Source: Ignavibacteria bacterium (GTDB lineage Bacteria; Bacteroidota; Ignavibacteria; UBA10030; SZUA-254). Taken from it: 37,999 bases of DNA. Shown here one piece after another: positions 26,033-35,107 of this stretch. The notes under the pieces are model-generated. The model saw only the letters and a program-made list of their open reading frames with translations, did not search any database and was not told where the DNA came from. The stretch covers positions 1 to 37,999 of the forward strand of contig QJVY01000017.1 of the NCBI GenBank assembly GCA_003235555.1, written 5' to 3'. How positions within the stretch are numbered: the stretch's first letter is position 1; each line of letters begins with the position of its first letter. Both the position numbers and the translations under genes were made by a program.

Positions 26033-29000
26033 TTAATTTGGTTTATCGGATTTTTCCCACTCCGGCCGTGTCAGCACCTTGATGGCGTCGAGGTTTTTCT
26101 TCGCCAGCTCCGCGCTGATGCCCGGCAACTCCTTCGCCGCCCACGCCTCGAACTCCCCGGAGACGTCGGTGAGTTCCTTCCCGAGCGAGACGGTCCTGTC
26201 CTGCTGCATCTGCGACGGGCGACCCGCGTAGCCGTTGACGCTGCCGTAGAGTTCGGCCAGGTATTCCCTCAACCGTTCCTCGCCGGTGATCATTCCCCCC
26301 TCCTTGGTGGCGACGATCTTCTTCCGGATGGCGTCCGCCTGTTCGGAGGCGGCCTCGAGCCTCGCGACGAGCGGGTCGCCGGCGGGGAGTTTACCCTTCA
26401 GTTCGGAGAGCGCCGCCCGTACGTGGTTGACGCGGTCGACGGTGAACGTCATGTCGCCCAGCATACCGTGCAGCTTCATCGCCAGGTCGAACTGGGCCTG
26501 CCGGTCCGCGGGAGTCGCCGTCGATCTGGGATCCGGGAGAACGTCCAGCGTGGTCGTATAGACGTTTTTGTCCTTGGTCATTTTGACGGTGTATGTGCCC
26601 GGCAGGACCCGGGGCCCGGTGGCCGCGCCGAAGGCCGCGGTGGCGGCGGTGGGCACCTTCGGGGCCTTCAACCGCATCCCCCAGGTGGCCCGGTTCATCC
26701 CGCGGCGTTTACTGCTGGGGATGACGCCCATGGAATTCCCCGCCGCGTCGAAGATTTCGATCTTGAGGTCGCCGAAAATGTGCCGTTTCTTCTGGTAGTA
26801 GGTGATCACGGCGTCGTCCGTCGGGTTGGGTCCGCTGAACATCGCGTCGCCTTCCGCCCAGCCGCCCCAGGACTCGATGCGCTGCACCGTGGGCCGCCCG
26901 GGGATGAAGACCGCTTCGGAACCGAGGGCCCCGGCCGTGAGTTTTCTCAGCGGGCTGATATCGTCGATGATCCAGATGCCGCGGCCGTGCGTGGCCACCA
27001 CCAGGTCATGGTCCCGCGGGTGGACAACCAGGTCGTGCACCGGGACCTGGGGGAAGTTGCCCCCCTTGTAACGCGCCCACCGCGCGCCGCCGTCTATCGA
27101 CATCCACAGCCCGAACTCCGTTCCCGCGTAGAGGAGGTCCTTGCTCACGATGTCTTCCTTGATGACGTGCGCGAAACCCCGCATCGGTGTCTCTTTGTCC
27201 AGGAGCGAGGTCCAGGTTTTTCCGTAATCGGTCGTCCGGTAGAGGTAGGGTTTCATGTCGCCGAAGGTGTGCATGTCGAAACTGGCGTATGCGGTCCCCT
27301 CGCTGAAATGGCCGGCGTCGATATTCGAGACCCAGGCGTTCTTCGGCAGGCCCCCGATGTTCCCCACGACGTTGGTCCAGCTCTTCCCGCCGTCGCGGGT
27401 GATCTGGACGTTCCCGTCGTCTGTCCCCACCCAGATGATCTCACCGTTGAGCGGCGATTCGCAGATCGAGTAGATGCTGGTGTGCATCTCGGCGGCCGAG
27501 TTGTCCACGGTGATGCCTCCGGTCTCCTCCTGCTTCTGTTTTTCGGGGTCGTTGGTCGTCAGGTCGGGGGAGATCCGGTCCCAGGTCTGGCCCTGGTCGG
27601 AGGAACGGAATAAAAACTGCGCGCCGATGTAGATCGTGCCCTTTTTGTTGGCGCTCATGTGGATCGGCGTGTTCCAGTGGAAACGCAGCTTGCCCTCGTT
27701 GTAGCCGGGCAGCGGTTTGATGTCCCGGACCTCGTGCGTTTTCCTGTTCACCCGTCCGACGTACCCCCCCTGCGCCTCGGCGTAGAGGTAATCGTTGTCC
27801 GTCGGGTCGGCGAACATCCAGAACCCGTCCCCGCCGTACATGTTTTCCCACGTGCTGTTGGCGATGCCGCCGGGGTACTGCGACGGCCCGACCCAGGAGC
27901 TGTTGTCCTGGAGGCCGCCGTAGACGTTGTAGGGGACATCCATGTCCGTACTGACGTGGTAATACTGCGAGATGGGGAGGTTCAGCGCCATCACCCACCC
28001 GTTTCCGGCGTCGTACGAATAGTACAGCCCGCCGTCGGTGCCGGTCATGATGTGGTCGGAATTCCTCGGGTCGACCCAGACGTCGTGGAAATCGCCGTGC
28101 GCCCCGCCGGAGATCCCGCTGAAGGATTTGCCCCCGTCGTTGCTCACGATCAACGGTCCGTTCGGTTTGTAGATCTTGTTTTCGTCGTTCGGGTCCACGA
28201 TGAGGTTCGCGAAATAGAAGGGCCGCCACACCATTCCCTGGCTCCTGTCGAGCGCGGTCCACGTCGCTCCGCCGTCATCGGACCGGTAGAGGCCGTTCTT
28301 CGGCGGTTCCGCCTCGATGAATGCATAGACGACCATCGGGTTCGATGGAGCGACGGTCACCGCGATCCGTCCCCACGGCTTCGTCGGGAGGCCCTTCGCA
28401 GTCTGGTCGGTCAGTTCGGTCCAGCTCCCGCCCCCGTCGGTGGTCTTGTAGAGCCCGCTCGCGCTCGGCGCGTCCGGCCCCTCTCCCCCGGAGCGGAATG
28501 TCCAGCCCTTCCGTCGGAAGTCCCACATGCCCGCGTACAGGACCTTCGGGTTCTTCGGGTCCATGGAGATCATCGAACTGCCGGTGGAGGGGTTGGCCCC
28601 GGCGAGGATCTTCTTCCAGGTCGTCCCGCCGTCGGTGGTCTTGTAGACGCCGCGGTCGTCGCTGTCGCTCCAGAGTTTCCCCGGGACGGCGACGTAGACC
28701 ATGTTGTGATCGGTCGGGTCCACGATGATCTTCACGATCCTTTCGGATTCGGGGAGTCCCATGTTGGTCCAGGTCTCCCCGGCGTCGGTCGATTTGTAGA
28801 TGCCGTCGCCGATGGAAACCGTATTGCGGGTCCACGCCTCGCCGCTCCCGACCCAGACGATGTTCGGGTCCGTCGGGTCGATGGTGACCGCCCCGGTGGA
28901 CTGGACCGGCTGTTTGTCGAACATCGGCTTGAAGGTCGTCCCGCCGTTGGAGGACTTCCAGACTCCCCCGGTCGCGGCGGCGACGTAGATCGTCAGGCGG

Positions 29001-29197
29001 TTGCCCTCGTGGACCGCGTCGATCGCGGATATGCGGCCGCTCATCACCGCCGGGCCGATGTTCCTGGCGCCCAGTCCCGAGATCGTTTCGGAATCGAACC
29101 GGACCGGGCCGGTTTTCTGCTGTGGGAACGCGACGGCCGCCGTCAGGATGAGCGCGGCCGCCACGATGACGTTCCGTGTGAATGAGAATGTTTTCAT
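26033..29197 (-). CDS. Secreted BNR/sortilin-like (VPS10-type) beta-propeller repeat protein
   Basis: Likely start MKTFSFTRNVIVAAALILTAAVAFPQ at 29197; repeated 'YKSTDAGETWTNMG', 'YKTTDGGTTWKKIL', 'YRSDDGGATWTALD' BNR motifs. Confidence 0.92.
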   Translation of the reverse strand: MKTFSFTRNVIVAAALILTAAVAFPQQKTGPVRFDSETISGLGARNIGPAVMSGRISAIDAVHEGNRLTIYVAAATGGVWKSSNGGTTFKPMFDKQPVQSTGAVTIDPTDPNIVWVGSGEAWTRNTVSIGDGIYKSTDAGETWTNMGLPESERIVKIIVDPTDHNMVYVAVPGKLWSDSDDRGVYKTTDGGTTWKKILAGANPSTGSSMISMDPKNPKVLYAGMWDFRRKGWTFRSGGEGPDAPSASGLYKTTDGGGSWTELTDQTAKGLPTKPWGRIAVTVAPSNPMVVYAFIEAEPPKNGLYRSDDGGATWTALDRSQGMVWRPFYFANLIVDPNDENKIYKPNGPLIVSNDGGKSFSGISGGAHGDFHDVWVDPRNSDHIMTGTDGGLYYSYDAGNGWVMALNLPISQYYHVSTDMDVPYNVYGGLQDNSSWVGPSQYPGGIANSTWENMYGGDGFWMFADPTDNDYLYAEAQGGYVGRVNRKTHEVRDIKPLPGYNEGKLRFHWNTPIHMSANKKGTIYIGAQFLFRSSDQGQTWDRISPDLTTNDPEKQKQEETGGITVDNSAAEMHTSIYSICESPLNGEIIWVGTDDGNVQITRDGGKSWTNVVGNIGGLPKNAWVSNIDAGHFSEGTAYASFDMHTFGDMKPYLYRTTDYGKTWTSLLDKETPMRGFAHVIKEDIVSKDLLYAGTEFGLWMSIDGGARWARYKGGNFPQVPVHDLVVHPRDHDLVVATHGRGIWIIDDISPLRKLTAGALGSEAVFIPGRPTVQRIESWGGWAEGDAMFSGPNPTDDAVITYYQKKRHIFGDLKIEIFDAAGNSMGVIPSSKRRGMNRATWGMRLKAPKVPTAATAAFGAATGPRVLPGTYTVKMTKDKNVYTTTLDVLPDPRSTATPADRQAQFDLAMKLHGMLGDMTFTVDRVNHVRAALSELKGKLPAGDPLVARLEAASEQADAIRKKIVATKEGGMITGEERLREYLAELYGSVNGYAGRPSQMQQDRTVSLGKELTDVSGEFEAWAAKELPGISAELAKKNLDAIKVLTRPEWEKSDKPN

Positions 29198-29251
29198 CTG
29201 TGCGAATCCCTTAAAATGGATGTCAGAGTTGGTCATGGGTGCCCCTCCGCG

Positions 29252-29998
29252 TCACTTCCCGTCCGCCTGCGGGGCGGCGGCCGGTTTGCGGAACCGTGAA
29301 TCGTCGATCGGAATGTTCGCCTCGATCGTCTCGTAATTGATTTTCTGCTTGAACTGGCTCCCCTTCGAACCGAATTCAATGGAGAAGGGGATGTACCACC
29401 CGTTGACCTCCTTGTAGTCGCCGAGGATGGTCTCGGACTCGCGCTCTGCGCCCCGGACCAGGCGCTTGGTTTCCACCTTGATCGGCACGTAGTAGTCGGT
29501 GTCCATATAATAGTAGTAGACGTCGCCGTTGGGCACGGAAACTTTCAGTTTGATGGCGTCGGTCCCCTCCACCGGTTCCATCCCGACGTACTCCACCGTG
29601 TTCCCCTTGGACGCATAGTTCACCAGGGGGCCGTCGAAGTCGGAGTCCTCGATGATCGACTTCAGTTCGTCCTCGCCCATCTCCTCGGGGTCCTTCTTTC
29701 CGCCCCACGGCTCGATCTTCCAGCCGTTCTTCCCGTCGTAGGCGCTGACGCCGGTCATCCCCTGGATCTGGAATTCGGTCCGTACCATGTTCGGGCGCTT
29801 GTTTTCCTGGACGTAGACGGCTTCGAAACCTCCTCCGCCGATGTATTTGCCCGTCCGTTTCAGCGTGGAGACGGCGGAGATTTTGTCGGCGCCGCCGACG
29901 GTCCTGACGAACTTCGCGATGACGTCGTCGGCCGTCTGCGCCCCGGCCGTGACGGCCCAGAGCGACAGGACGACGAGCTGGATCAGCGTTCTGTGCAT
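29252..29998 (-). CDS. LolA-like/outer-membrane lipoprotein-sorting family protein
   Basis: MHRTLIQLVVLSLWAVTAGAQTADDVIAKFVRTVGGADKISAVSTLKRTGKYIGGGG...; AAGGAG upstream of ATG 29998. Confidence 0.75.
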   Translation of the reverse strand: MHRTLIQLVVLSLWAVTAGAQTADDVIAKFVRTVGGADKISAVSTLKRTGKYIGGGGFEAVYVQENKRPNMVRTEFQIQGMTGVSAYDGKNGWKIEPWGGKKDPEEMGEDELKSIIEDSDFDGPLVNYASKGNTVEYVGMEPVEGTDAIKLKVSVPNGDVYYYYMDTDYYVPIKVETKRLVRGAERESETILGDYKEVNGWYIPFSIEFGSKGSQFKQKINYETIEANIPIDDSRFRKPAAAPQADGK

Positions 29999-30261
29999 GG
30001 CATACTCCTTTTCATGTAATTGCGTGTAGGGCATGATGTCCGCTTACAGGACATGACGGTTGTGGATGGCTGTGAGTACGGTCGTGGAAAAGAGAATCCC
30101 GGGGTTCCCGCACGGCCGGTGTGACGGCGGGGGAACGCGGGAACAATGTAGCATAAAGTCCCCGGTCGGGCAAGTCTGTACCCGGCCGGGGGTCGATCTC
30201 CATGATGTACGGACAGGGGCGGGCGGTTGTTGCGGGAAGGATCCGGGGGGTCGGAGCGGAC

Positions 30262-31482
30262 CTACCTGCGAAACCTTCTCTGTCTGCCTGATTTCGCCTG
30301 TTGTCCGCCACGGGAGGTCCCTGACCGACCACCGGTCGAACGCGCCTGGTGGGGGACCTCGGCGAGTTTCGGGAGGTCGGCCGCTTCCACGGTTTTCAGG
30401 TCGATTTTACCGCTGTAATTGAAAAGGATCTGCTTGAAGAACTTCCTCTCGTCCTCGGTCGCCACCAGAGAAATCGCCTCTCCCTTGCGGCCCGCCCGGG
30501 CGGTACGGCCCACGCGGTGCGTGAAGGAATCGACGTCCTTCGGGATTTCATAATTATAGACGTGGGAGACGTCTTCGATGTGCAGCCCCCGCGCGGCCAC
30601 GTCGGTGGCCACCAGGACGCTGAATTTCTTTTCCTTGAACTCCTTCGTGGTCCGGTCCCTCTGCGGCTGGGACATGTCCCCCTGGAGGGCCCGGGACTGG
30701 ACGCCCTGCTGCGTCAGTTTTTTGGCGATCTTCCGCGCGATGTGTTTTCGATTGCAGAAGACGATGGAGAGATCCCGTTCGGATTTCAGTAGATGCAACA
30801 ACAGGGGGAGCTTGACCTCCGGCGTGGTCTGGTAGTAGGTCTGCCGCAGGAATTCCGGTTTGAGCGCCGAGGGGAGTCGGACCTCCTCGGGGTTGTTGAG
30901 GTACTTCTTGCTGATCTGGAGGATTTCTTTTGATATGGTCGCGCTGAAGAGGAGGGTCTGCCGTTCCCTGGGCACCTGCCTCACGATTTTTTCGATGTCC
31001 GGCTGGAAGCCCATGTCGAGCATCCTGTCCGCTTCGTCCAGCACCAGGTGCCTGACCGCGGAGAGGGACATGACGCGCTGCGACAGTAAATCGAGCAGCC
31101 GGCCCGGGGTGGCGACGATGATCTGCGTGCGCTGGAGTTTCTTGATCTGCGGTCCCATCGCGACGCCGCCGTACACCGCCGTGACGGTCAGGCGTTTGCC
31201 GCGTGAATACTTGTCGAACTCGTGCGCGATCTGAACCGCGAGTTCGCGCGTCGGTGCGAGGATGAGGGCGCTGATACCCGCCTTGTCGTCGATCGCCTCG
31301 ATGAGGGGGAGTGCGAAGCTGAGGGTTTTTCCGGAGCCGGTTTCCGCCTGCGCGATGACGTCCTTCCCCGCGAAGACGTGGGGAAGGGAGAGGTCCTGGA
31401 TGGGAGTGGGTGTGATGATGCCGTGTTTTGTCAACAGGGCCAGCGTCGGTTTTCCGACGCCGAGTGATTCAAAAGTGTGCAT
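30262..31482 (-). CDS. rhlE: DEAD-box ATP-dependent RNA helicase, RhlE-like
   Basis: Q-motif GIITPTPIQ, AQAETGSGKT, PTRELAVQI, DEADRMLDMGF, SATI, ATDVAARGLHIEDVSHVYNYEIP, HRVGRTARAGRKG. Confidence 0.95.
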   Translation of the reverse strand: MHTFESLGVGKPTLALLTKHGIITPTPIQDLSLPHVFAGKDVIAQAETGSGKTLSFALPLIEAIDDKAGISALILAPTRELAVQIAHEFDKYSRGKRLTVTAVYGGVAMGPQIKKLQRTQIIVATPGRLLDLLSQRVMSLSAVRHLVLDEADRMLDMGFQPDIEKIVRQVPRERQTLLFSATISKEILQISKKYLNNPEEVRLPSALKPEFLRQTYYQTTPEVKLPLLLHLLKSERDLSIVFCNRKHIARKIAKKLTQQGVQSRALQGDMSQPQRDRTTKEFKEKKFSVLVATDVAARGLHIEDVSHVYNYEIPKDVDSFTHRVGRTARAGRKGEAISLVATEDERKFFKQILFNYSGKIDLKTVEAADLPKLAEVPHQARSTGGRSGTSRGGQQAKSGRQRRFRR

Positions 31483-31770
31483 AAGGGTAGAAAATGAATG
31501 AAAAATGTGGTTTTCCGCCGGATTGGATCTGTCGGCCGGAAGCCGCAGAAGGGTACGAAGGATGAGTGAAGATAACGAAAGGGGGGACCAACTCCTAATT
31601 GTAGCCCGCGAGTCACAATCGGGCGCACGTCGCTGTCACACCGACGGGACATCGCTCCGTCGAATTTCCGTCGCGTTGGAATCTTTGTCGGCGGAGTCCA
31701 ACGGGTGTCACACGCGGGCGGCGTCCGCGCTCTCCGGTTGCAAAAGAAATAAATATTTTCACAGAAACTC

Positions 31771-31799
31771 TTGACACTCACGCGACCGCGTGATACCTT
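31771..31799 (+). promoter_or_regulatory. Promoter TTGACA-N17-TACCTT with an operator-like palindrome in the spacer
   Basis: TTGACA 31771-31776, TACCTT 31794-31799; spacer contains TCACGCG-AC-CGCGTGA (31778-31793). Confidence 0.6.
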
Positions 31800-31841
31800 C
31801 CAATGGTCATCCTTCGTCGTTCACATCAGAGGCGCTCCGTC

Positions 31842-34196
31842 ATGCGAACCCTTTCGTTCTTCTTCGCCCTCTTCTTTTGCTGCACGCTCCCGGCCCGTGC
31901 GGCGGTCCACGAGATCCTGTCCTCGGGATTTACGTTCTCGCCCTCGTCGATCACGATCACCTCGGGAGATACCGTGGTCTTCACGATCTCGTTGAGCCAC
32001 AACGCGGTCGAGGTCAGCCAGGCGACATGGGATGTCAACGGGACCACGCCCCTCGGGGGAGGGTTCTCGGTCCCGTTCGGGGGAGGGAGCGTCGTTCTGA
32101 CCGCGGTGGGGACGCGCCGGTACGTGTGCACGAACCACGCGGGGTCCGGGATGAAGGGGACCATCACCGTCAATCCCGCCACTCCCCCCCCGAACACCAT
32201 CACCATCAGGTCCGTCGCCGACCAGGACGGCCTGACGGCGAGTTCGGGGGACCGGGTATCGAAGCCCTGGTCGCTGAAACTCTACCAGGATTCGGTCGGC
32301 TCGGGAATCGTGCTCGATTCGGTCTCCTCGGACACGATCCTGAGCGTCGTCGGTCTTCCCGCCGGCACCTACGTCGCCGTCGAGGCCGACAGCGTCTCGT
32401 GGACCCACGTCTCCATCACCGCCGATGGCGTGCCCCAGGGGGCTACGGCACAGAATTTCTGGTCATTCACGGTCGACAGCAGTCAAAACCGCACGGTGAC
32501 GTTTTACAACACGGCGCCCAACATGATCATCAGCTCCGGATTCACCTTTTCACCGGAGACACTGACGGTGGACAACGGGGATTCGGTCTTTTTCGTCCTC
32601 GACCCGGTCCATACGGCGCGGGAGGTTTCCCGGGCGACGTGGGAATCGAACGGCACGACCTCCAACGGCGGTTTCGACCTCTCTTTCGGGGGCGGGACGT
32701 ACATCACGTCTTCCGGCGGGATCGACTATTACGTCTGCGTTCCCCACGCGGGTTCGGGGATGAAGGGCGTCATCATGGTGAACCCCATCCCCCCCTCGAC
32801 CATCACCCTGTCGTCGACCGCGGACCAGGACGGGAACCACGTCACGACGGCCGACCGCATCGCGAAAACCTGGGGGATGAAGGTGTATAAGGATTCCGTC
32901 GGATCGGGCGTCGTTGTGGACTCGGTCGCGTCCGGCGACACCCTCGTCGCCTCGGGCCTTCCCCCCGGGACGTACGTCGCTGCGGAGGATGACAGCGCCG
33001 CGTGGTCGCACGTCTCGCTGGTCGCCGACGGATCGCCGCAGGGCGCGACATCGCAGAGCACCTGGTCCTTCGTACTCGGGTCGGCGGAAAGCCGCTCGGT
33101 GGACTTCATCAACCACGTCCCGAACATGATCATCAGCGACGGCTTCACCTTCTCGCCCGACACGCTCGTCGTCGACAGCGGGGAGACGGTGTATTTCGTC
33201 CTCTCGCCGATCCACACAGCCCGCGAAGTCGATTCGACGACCTGGGCCGCGGACGACACGACCTCCAACGGGGGATTCGACCTGCCGTCGCGTGGCGGGC
33301 GGGCGGTGATCGACGTGAACGGGACCGTGTACTACGTGTGCGTGCCCCACGCTTCGGGCGGAATGAAGGGGATCATCATCGGAAACGTCGATCCCTCCCA
33401 GGGTAAGTTGACTGATACGCTCTCGGAGGGATGGAACCTCCTCTCCCTGCCCTACAGCGTCACCGACAGCAGCGTCGCGACGCTCTATCCAACGGCGGTG
33501 TCGCAGGCCTTCGTCTACTCGGCCGGGTATCAGCCGCGCGCGGCGGTCTCGCCGGGGGAGGGGTACTGGCTGAAATTCGGCGAACAACAGCCCGTGATGC
33601 TCGGGGGACTGCTCATCGGGACGGACACCGTCGGGGTGGGGCAGGGCTGGAACATCATCGGTTCGGTCAGCAGCCCGTTCCCGGTGGGATCCGTCCAGAG
33701 CGACCCGGGCGGGCTCGTCACGTCGTCGTTTTTCGGGTACGATCTCGCCTACAGTGTAGCCGACACGATTTTCCCCGGCAGGGGGTACTGGGTGAAGGTG
33801 TCCGGCGCGGGGGACCTGATCCTCAACGCCTCCGCGGCGGTACCCGCGGCGGGCAGGATCCGGATCGTACCTGACGGCGAGAGGCCTCCGGATCCCCCTT
33901 CCCGCCGGGCGGCGGCGCAGGACGGTCCCGCGGAGTTCTCCCTGGGAAGAAATTATCCGAACCCGTTCAACCCTGTTTCGCGCATCACGTTCTCCGTGCC
34001 GGTGGAATCGCACGTGAGGCTCGTGGTGTACAACACGCTCGGGGAAAAGGTCGCAACGCTCGTGGACGGTGTCCGGGGAGCCGGGGAGAGCACGGTCGGG
34101 TTCGACGCGACGGGACTCCCGGGGGGGGTGTATTTCTACAGGTTGACGGCGGGGAACCGGACCTCGGAGACGCGGAAGATGCTGCTCGTGAAATAG
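31842..34196 (+). CDS. Secreted protein with three tandem cupredoxin (plastocyanin-like) domains alternating with prealbumin-like domains, plus T9SS type A sorting signal
   Basis: Signal peptide MRTLSFFFALFFCCTLPARA; three copies of GFTFSPxxLxVxxGDxVxF...H(N/T)AxEV...Y(V)CxxHAxxGMKGxIxxN; C-terminal NYPNPFNPVSRITFSV...GVYFYRL. Confidence 0.92.
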   Translation: MRTLSFFFALFFCCTLPARAAVHEILSSGFTFSPSSITITSGDTVVFTISLSHNAVEVSQATWDVNGTTPLGGGFSVPFGGGSVVLTAVGTRRYVCTNHAGSGMKGTITVNPATPPPNTITIRSVADQDGLTASSGDRVSKPWSLKLYQDSVGSGIVLDSVSSDTILSVVGLPAGTYVAVEADSVSWTHVSITADGVPQGATAQNFWSFTVDSSQNRTVTFYNTAPNMIISSGFTFSPETLTVDNGDSVFFVLDPVHTAREVSRATWESNGTTSNGGFDLSFGGGTYITSSGGIDYYVCVPHAGSGMKGVIMVNPIPPSTITLSSTADQDGNHVTTADRIAKTWGMKVYKDSVGSGVVVDSVASGDTLVASGLPPGTYVAAEDDSAAWSHVSLVADGSPQGATSQSTWSFVLGSAESRSVDFINHVPNMIISDGFTFSPDTLVVDSGETVYFVLSPIHTAREVDSTTWAADDTTSNGGFDLPSRGGRAVIDVNGTVYYVCVPHASGGMKGIIIGNVDPSQGKLTDTLSEGWNLLSLPYSVTDSSVATLYPTAVSQAFVYSAGYQPRAAVSPGEGYWLKFGEQQPVMLGGLLIGTDTVGVGQGWNIIGSVSSPFPVGSVQSDPGGLVTSSFFGYDLAYSVADTIFPGRGYWVKVSGAGDLILNASAAVPAAGRIRIVPDGERPPDPPSRRAAAQDGPAEFSLGRNYPNPFNPVSRITFSVPVESHVRLVVYNTLGEKVATLVDGVRGAGESTVGFDATGLPGGVYFYRLTAGNRTSETRKMLLVK
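31911..33390 (+). repeat. Intragenic repeats: cupredoxin units about 31911-32180, 32520-32786, 33122-33390; spacer domains about 32194-32516 and 32800-33117
   Basis: Translated repeats are highly similar (NMIIS(S/D)GFTFSPxTLxVD(N/S)G...; SxADQDG...DR(I/V)xKxWxxKxYxDSVGSGxVxDSV...GTYVAxExDS). Confidence 0.9.
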
Positions 34197-34202
34197 GTCC
34201 CT

Positions 34203-34219
34203 CCGTCCCGCCGGGACGG
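34203..34219. terminator. Hairpin CCGTCCC-GCC-GGGACGG between convergent genes
   Basis: Perfect 7-bp stem in the 28-bp gap between converging stops. Confidence 0.5.
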
Positions 34220-34224
34220 GGAGG

Positions 34225-35106
34225 TCACTGGCCTTTGATCCGGAATTTTTTCATCCTGTACCGGAGATTCGCCTCCGACAGGTTCAGGATGTCGGCGGCG
34301 CGCGACTGGTTGAAGCTCACCAGCTGAAGCGCCCGTTCGATGAGCGTCTTCTCGAGGTTCGAGAGGGCCTTGTCGAACGAAAATCGTTTCTTGTCGCGGA
34401 TGTTCGACAGGATCCCGTCGAGCTGCGCGGACTCGTTCACGAGCTCCGACGGCAGGTCGATCTGTTCCCCCCTCGATTCCAGCACCGCCTTTTCGACGAC
34501 CGACTTCAGTTCCACGATGTTGTCCTTCCAGGTCCGCCTGGTGAGGAAGTCGAGGACGTTGATGTCGATCGTCTTCAGGTTCATCTTGGTCCCCGCGCAG
34601 GTGTTGCGGATGAACGCCTCCACGAGCATCGGGATATCCCCGGTCCGCCTGCTCAGCGGTGGGATCTCGATCACCGAAAACCTCACCAGCTCCTCGGCCA
34701 TCTCCGCGTGTATCCTGTTGCGTTCCGCCAGCGTCTCCAGCGGTGTTTTGATCGTCGCGATGACCCGGGGTGACCGTTTTTCCGACAGGCCGCGGAGGGT
34801 CGATGCGAGCAGCGACTGCTGGAGGAAGGAAAAATCCTCGATGTCCGCGAGGATGACGACCTCCTGGCCGGCGATCTCCTCCAGGGATTCACGGAAACCG
34901 AAATCGTTCAGGCCGTGGGGATTGATCCGGAGGGCCGGCCCGCGCGGGGAGGCGAGCTTCTGAATGATGCCCGCGACGGTCATTTTCCCCGTCCCCCGTT
35001 CGCCCACGATCAGCAGGTCGTCCTTCCTCCCGGCGATTTTGGGGAGGTCCTTCCGTAATTTCGAGATGCTCGCGCTCTCGCCGATGAGTACCTGTTCTAC
35101 GTTCAT
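34225..35106 (-). CDS. Degenerate NtrC/bEBP-like AAA+ regulator with C-terminal Fis-type HTH
   Basis: IVGERGTGKMTVAGIIQKLA (Walker A), VVILADIEDFSFLQQSLLASTLRGL, PLSRRTGDIPMLVEAFI, C-terminal LIERALQLVSFNQSRAADILNLSEANLRYRMKKF (Fis HTH). No GAFTGA motif. Confidence 0.85.
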   Translation of the reverse strand: MNVEQVLIGESASISKLRKDLPKIAGRKDDLLIVGERGTGKMTVAGIIQKLASPRGPALRINPHGLNDFGFRESLEEIAGQEVVILADIEDFSFLQQSLLASTLRGLSEKRSPRVIATIKTPLETLAERNRIHAEMAEELVRFSVIEIPPLSRRTGDIPMLVEAFIRNTCAGTKMNLKTIDINVLDFLTRRTWKDNIVELKSVVEKAVLESRGEQIDLPSELVNESAQLDGILSNIRDKKRFSFDKALSNLEKTLIERALQLVSFNQSRAADILNLSEANLRYRMKKFRIKGQ

Positions 35107-35107
35107 G

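Noticed and set aside
27659-29185. 508-aa plus-strand ORF opposite the BNR-repeat gene
   Set aside because: Antisense shadow of the repetitive BNR coding sequence.
31505-31774. 89-aa plus-strand ORF and inverted repeat CGTTGGA...TCCAACG (31674-31703) upstream of the cupredoxin gene
   Set aside because: ORF has no SD or recognisable family; the inverted repeat has a 16-nt spacer and no T-tract, so not supported as a defined feature.
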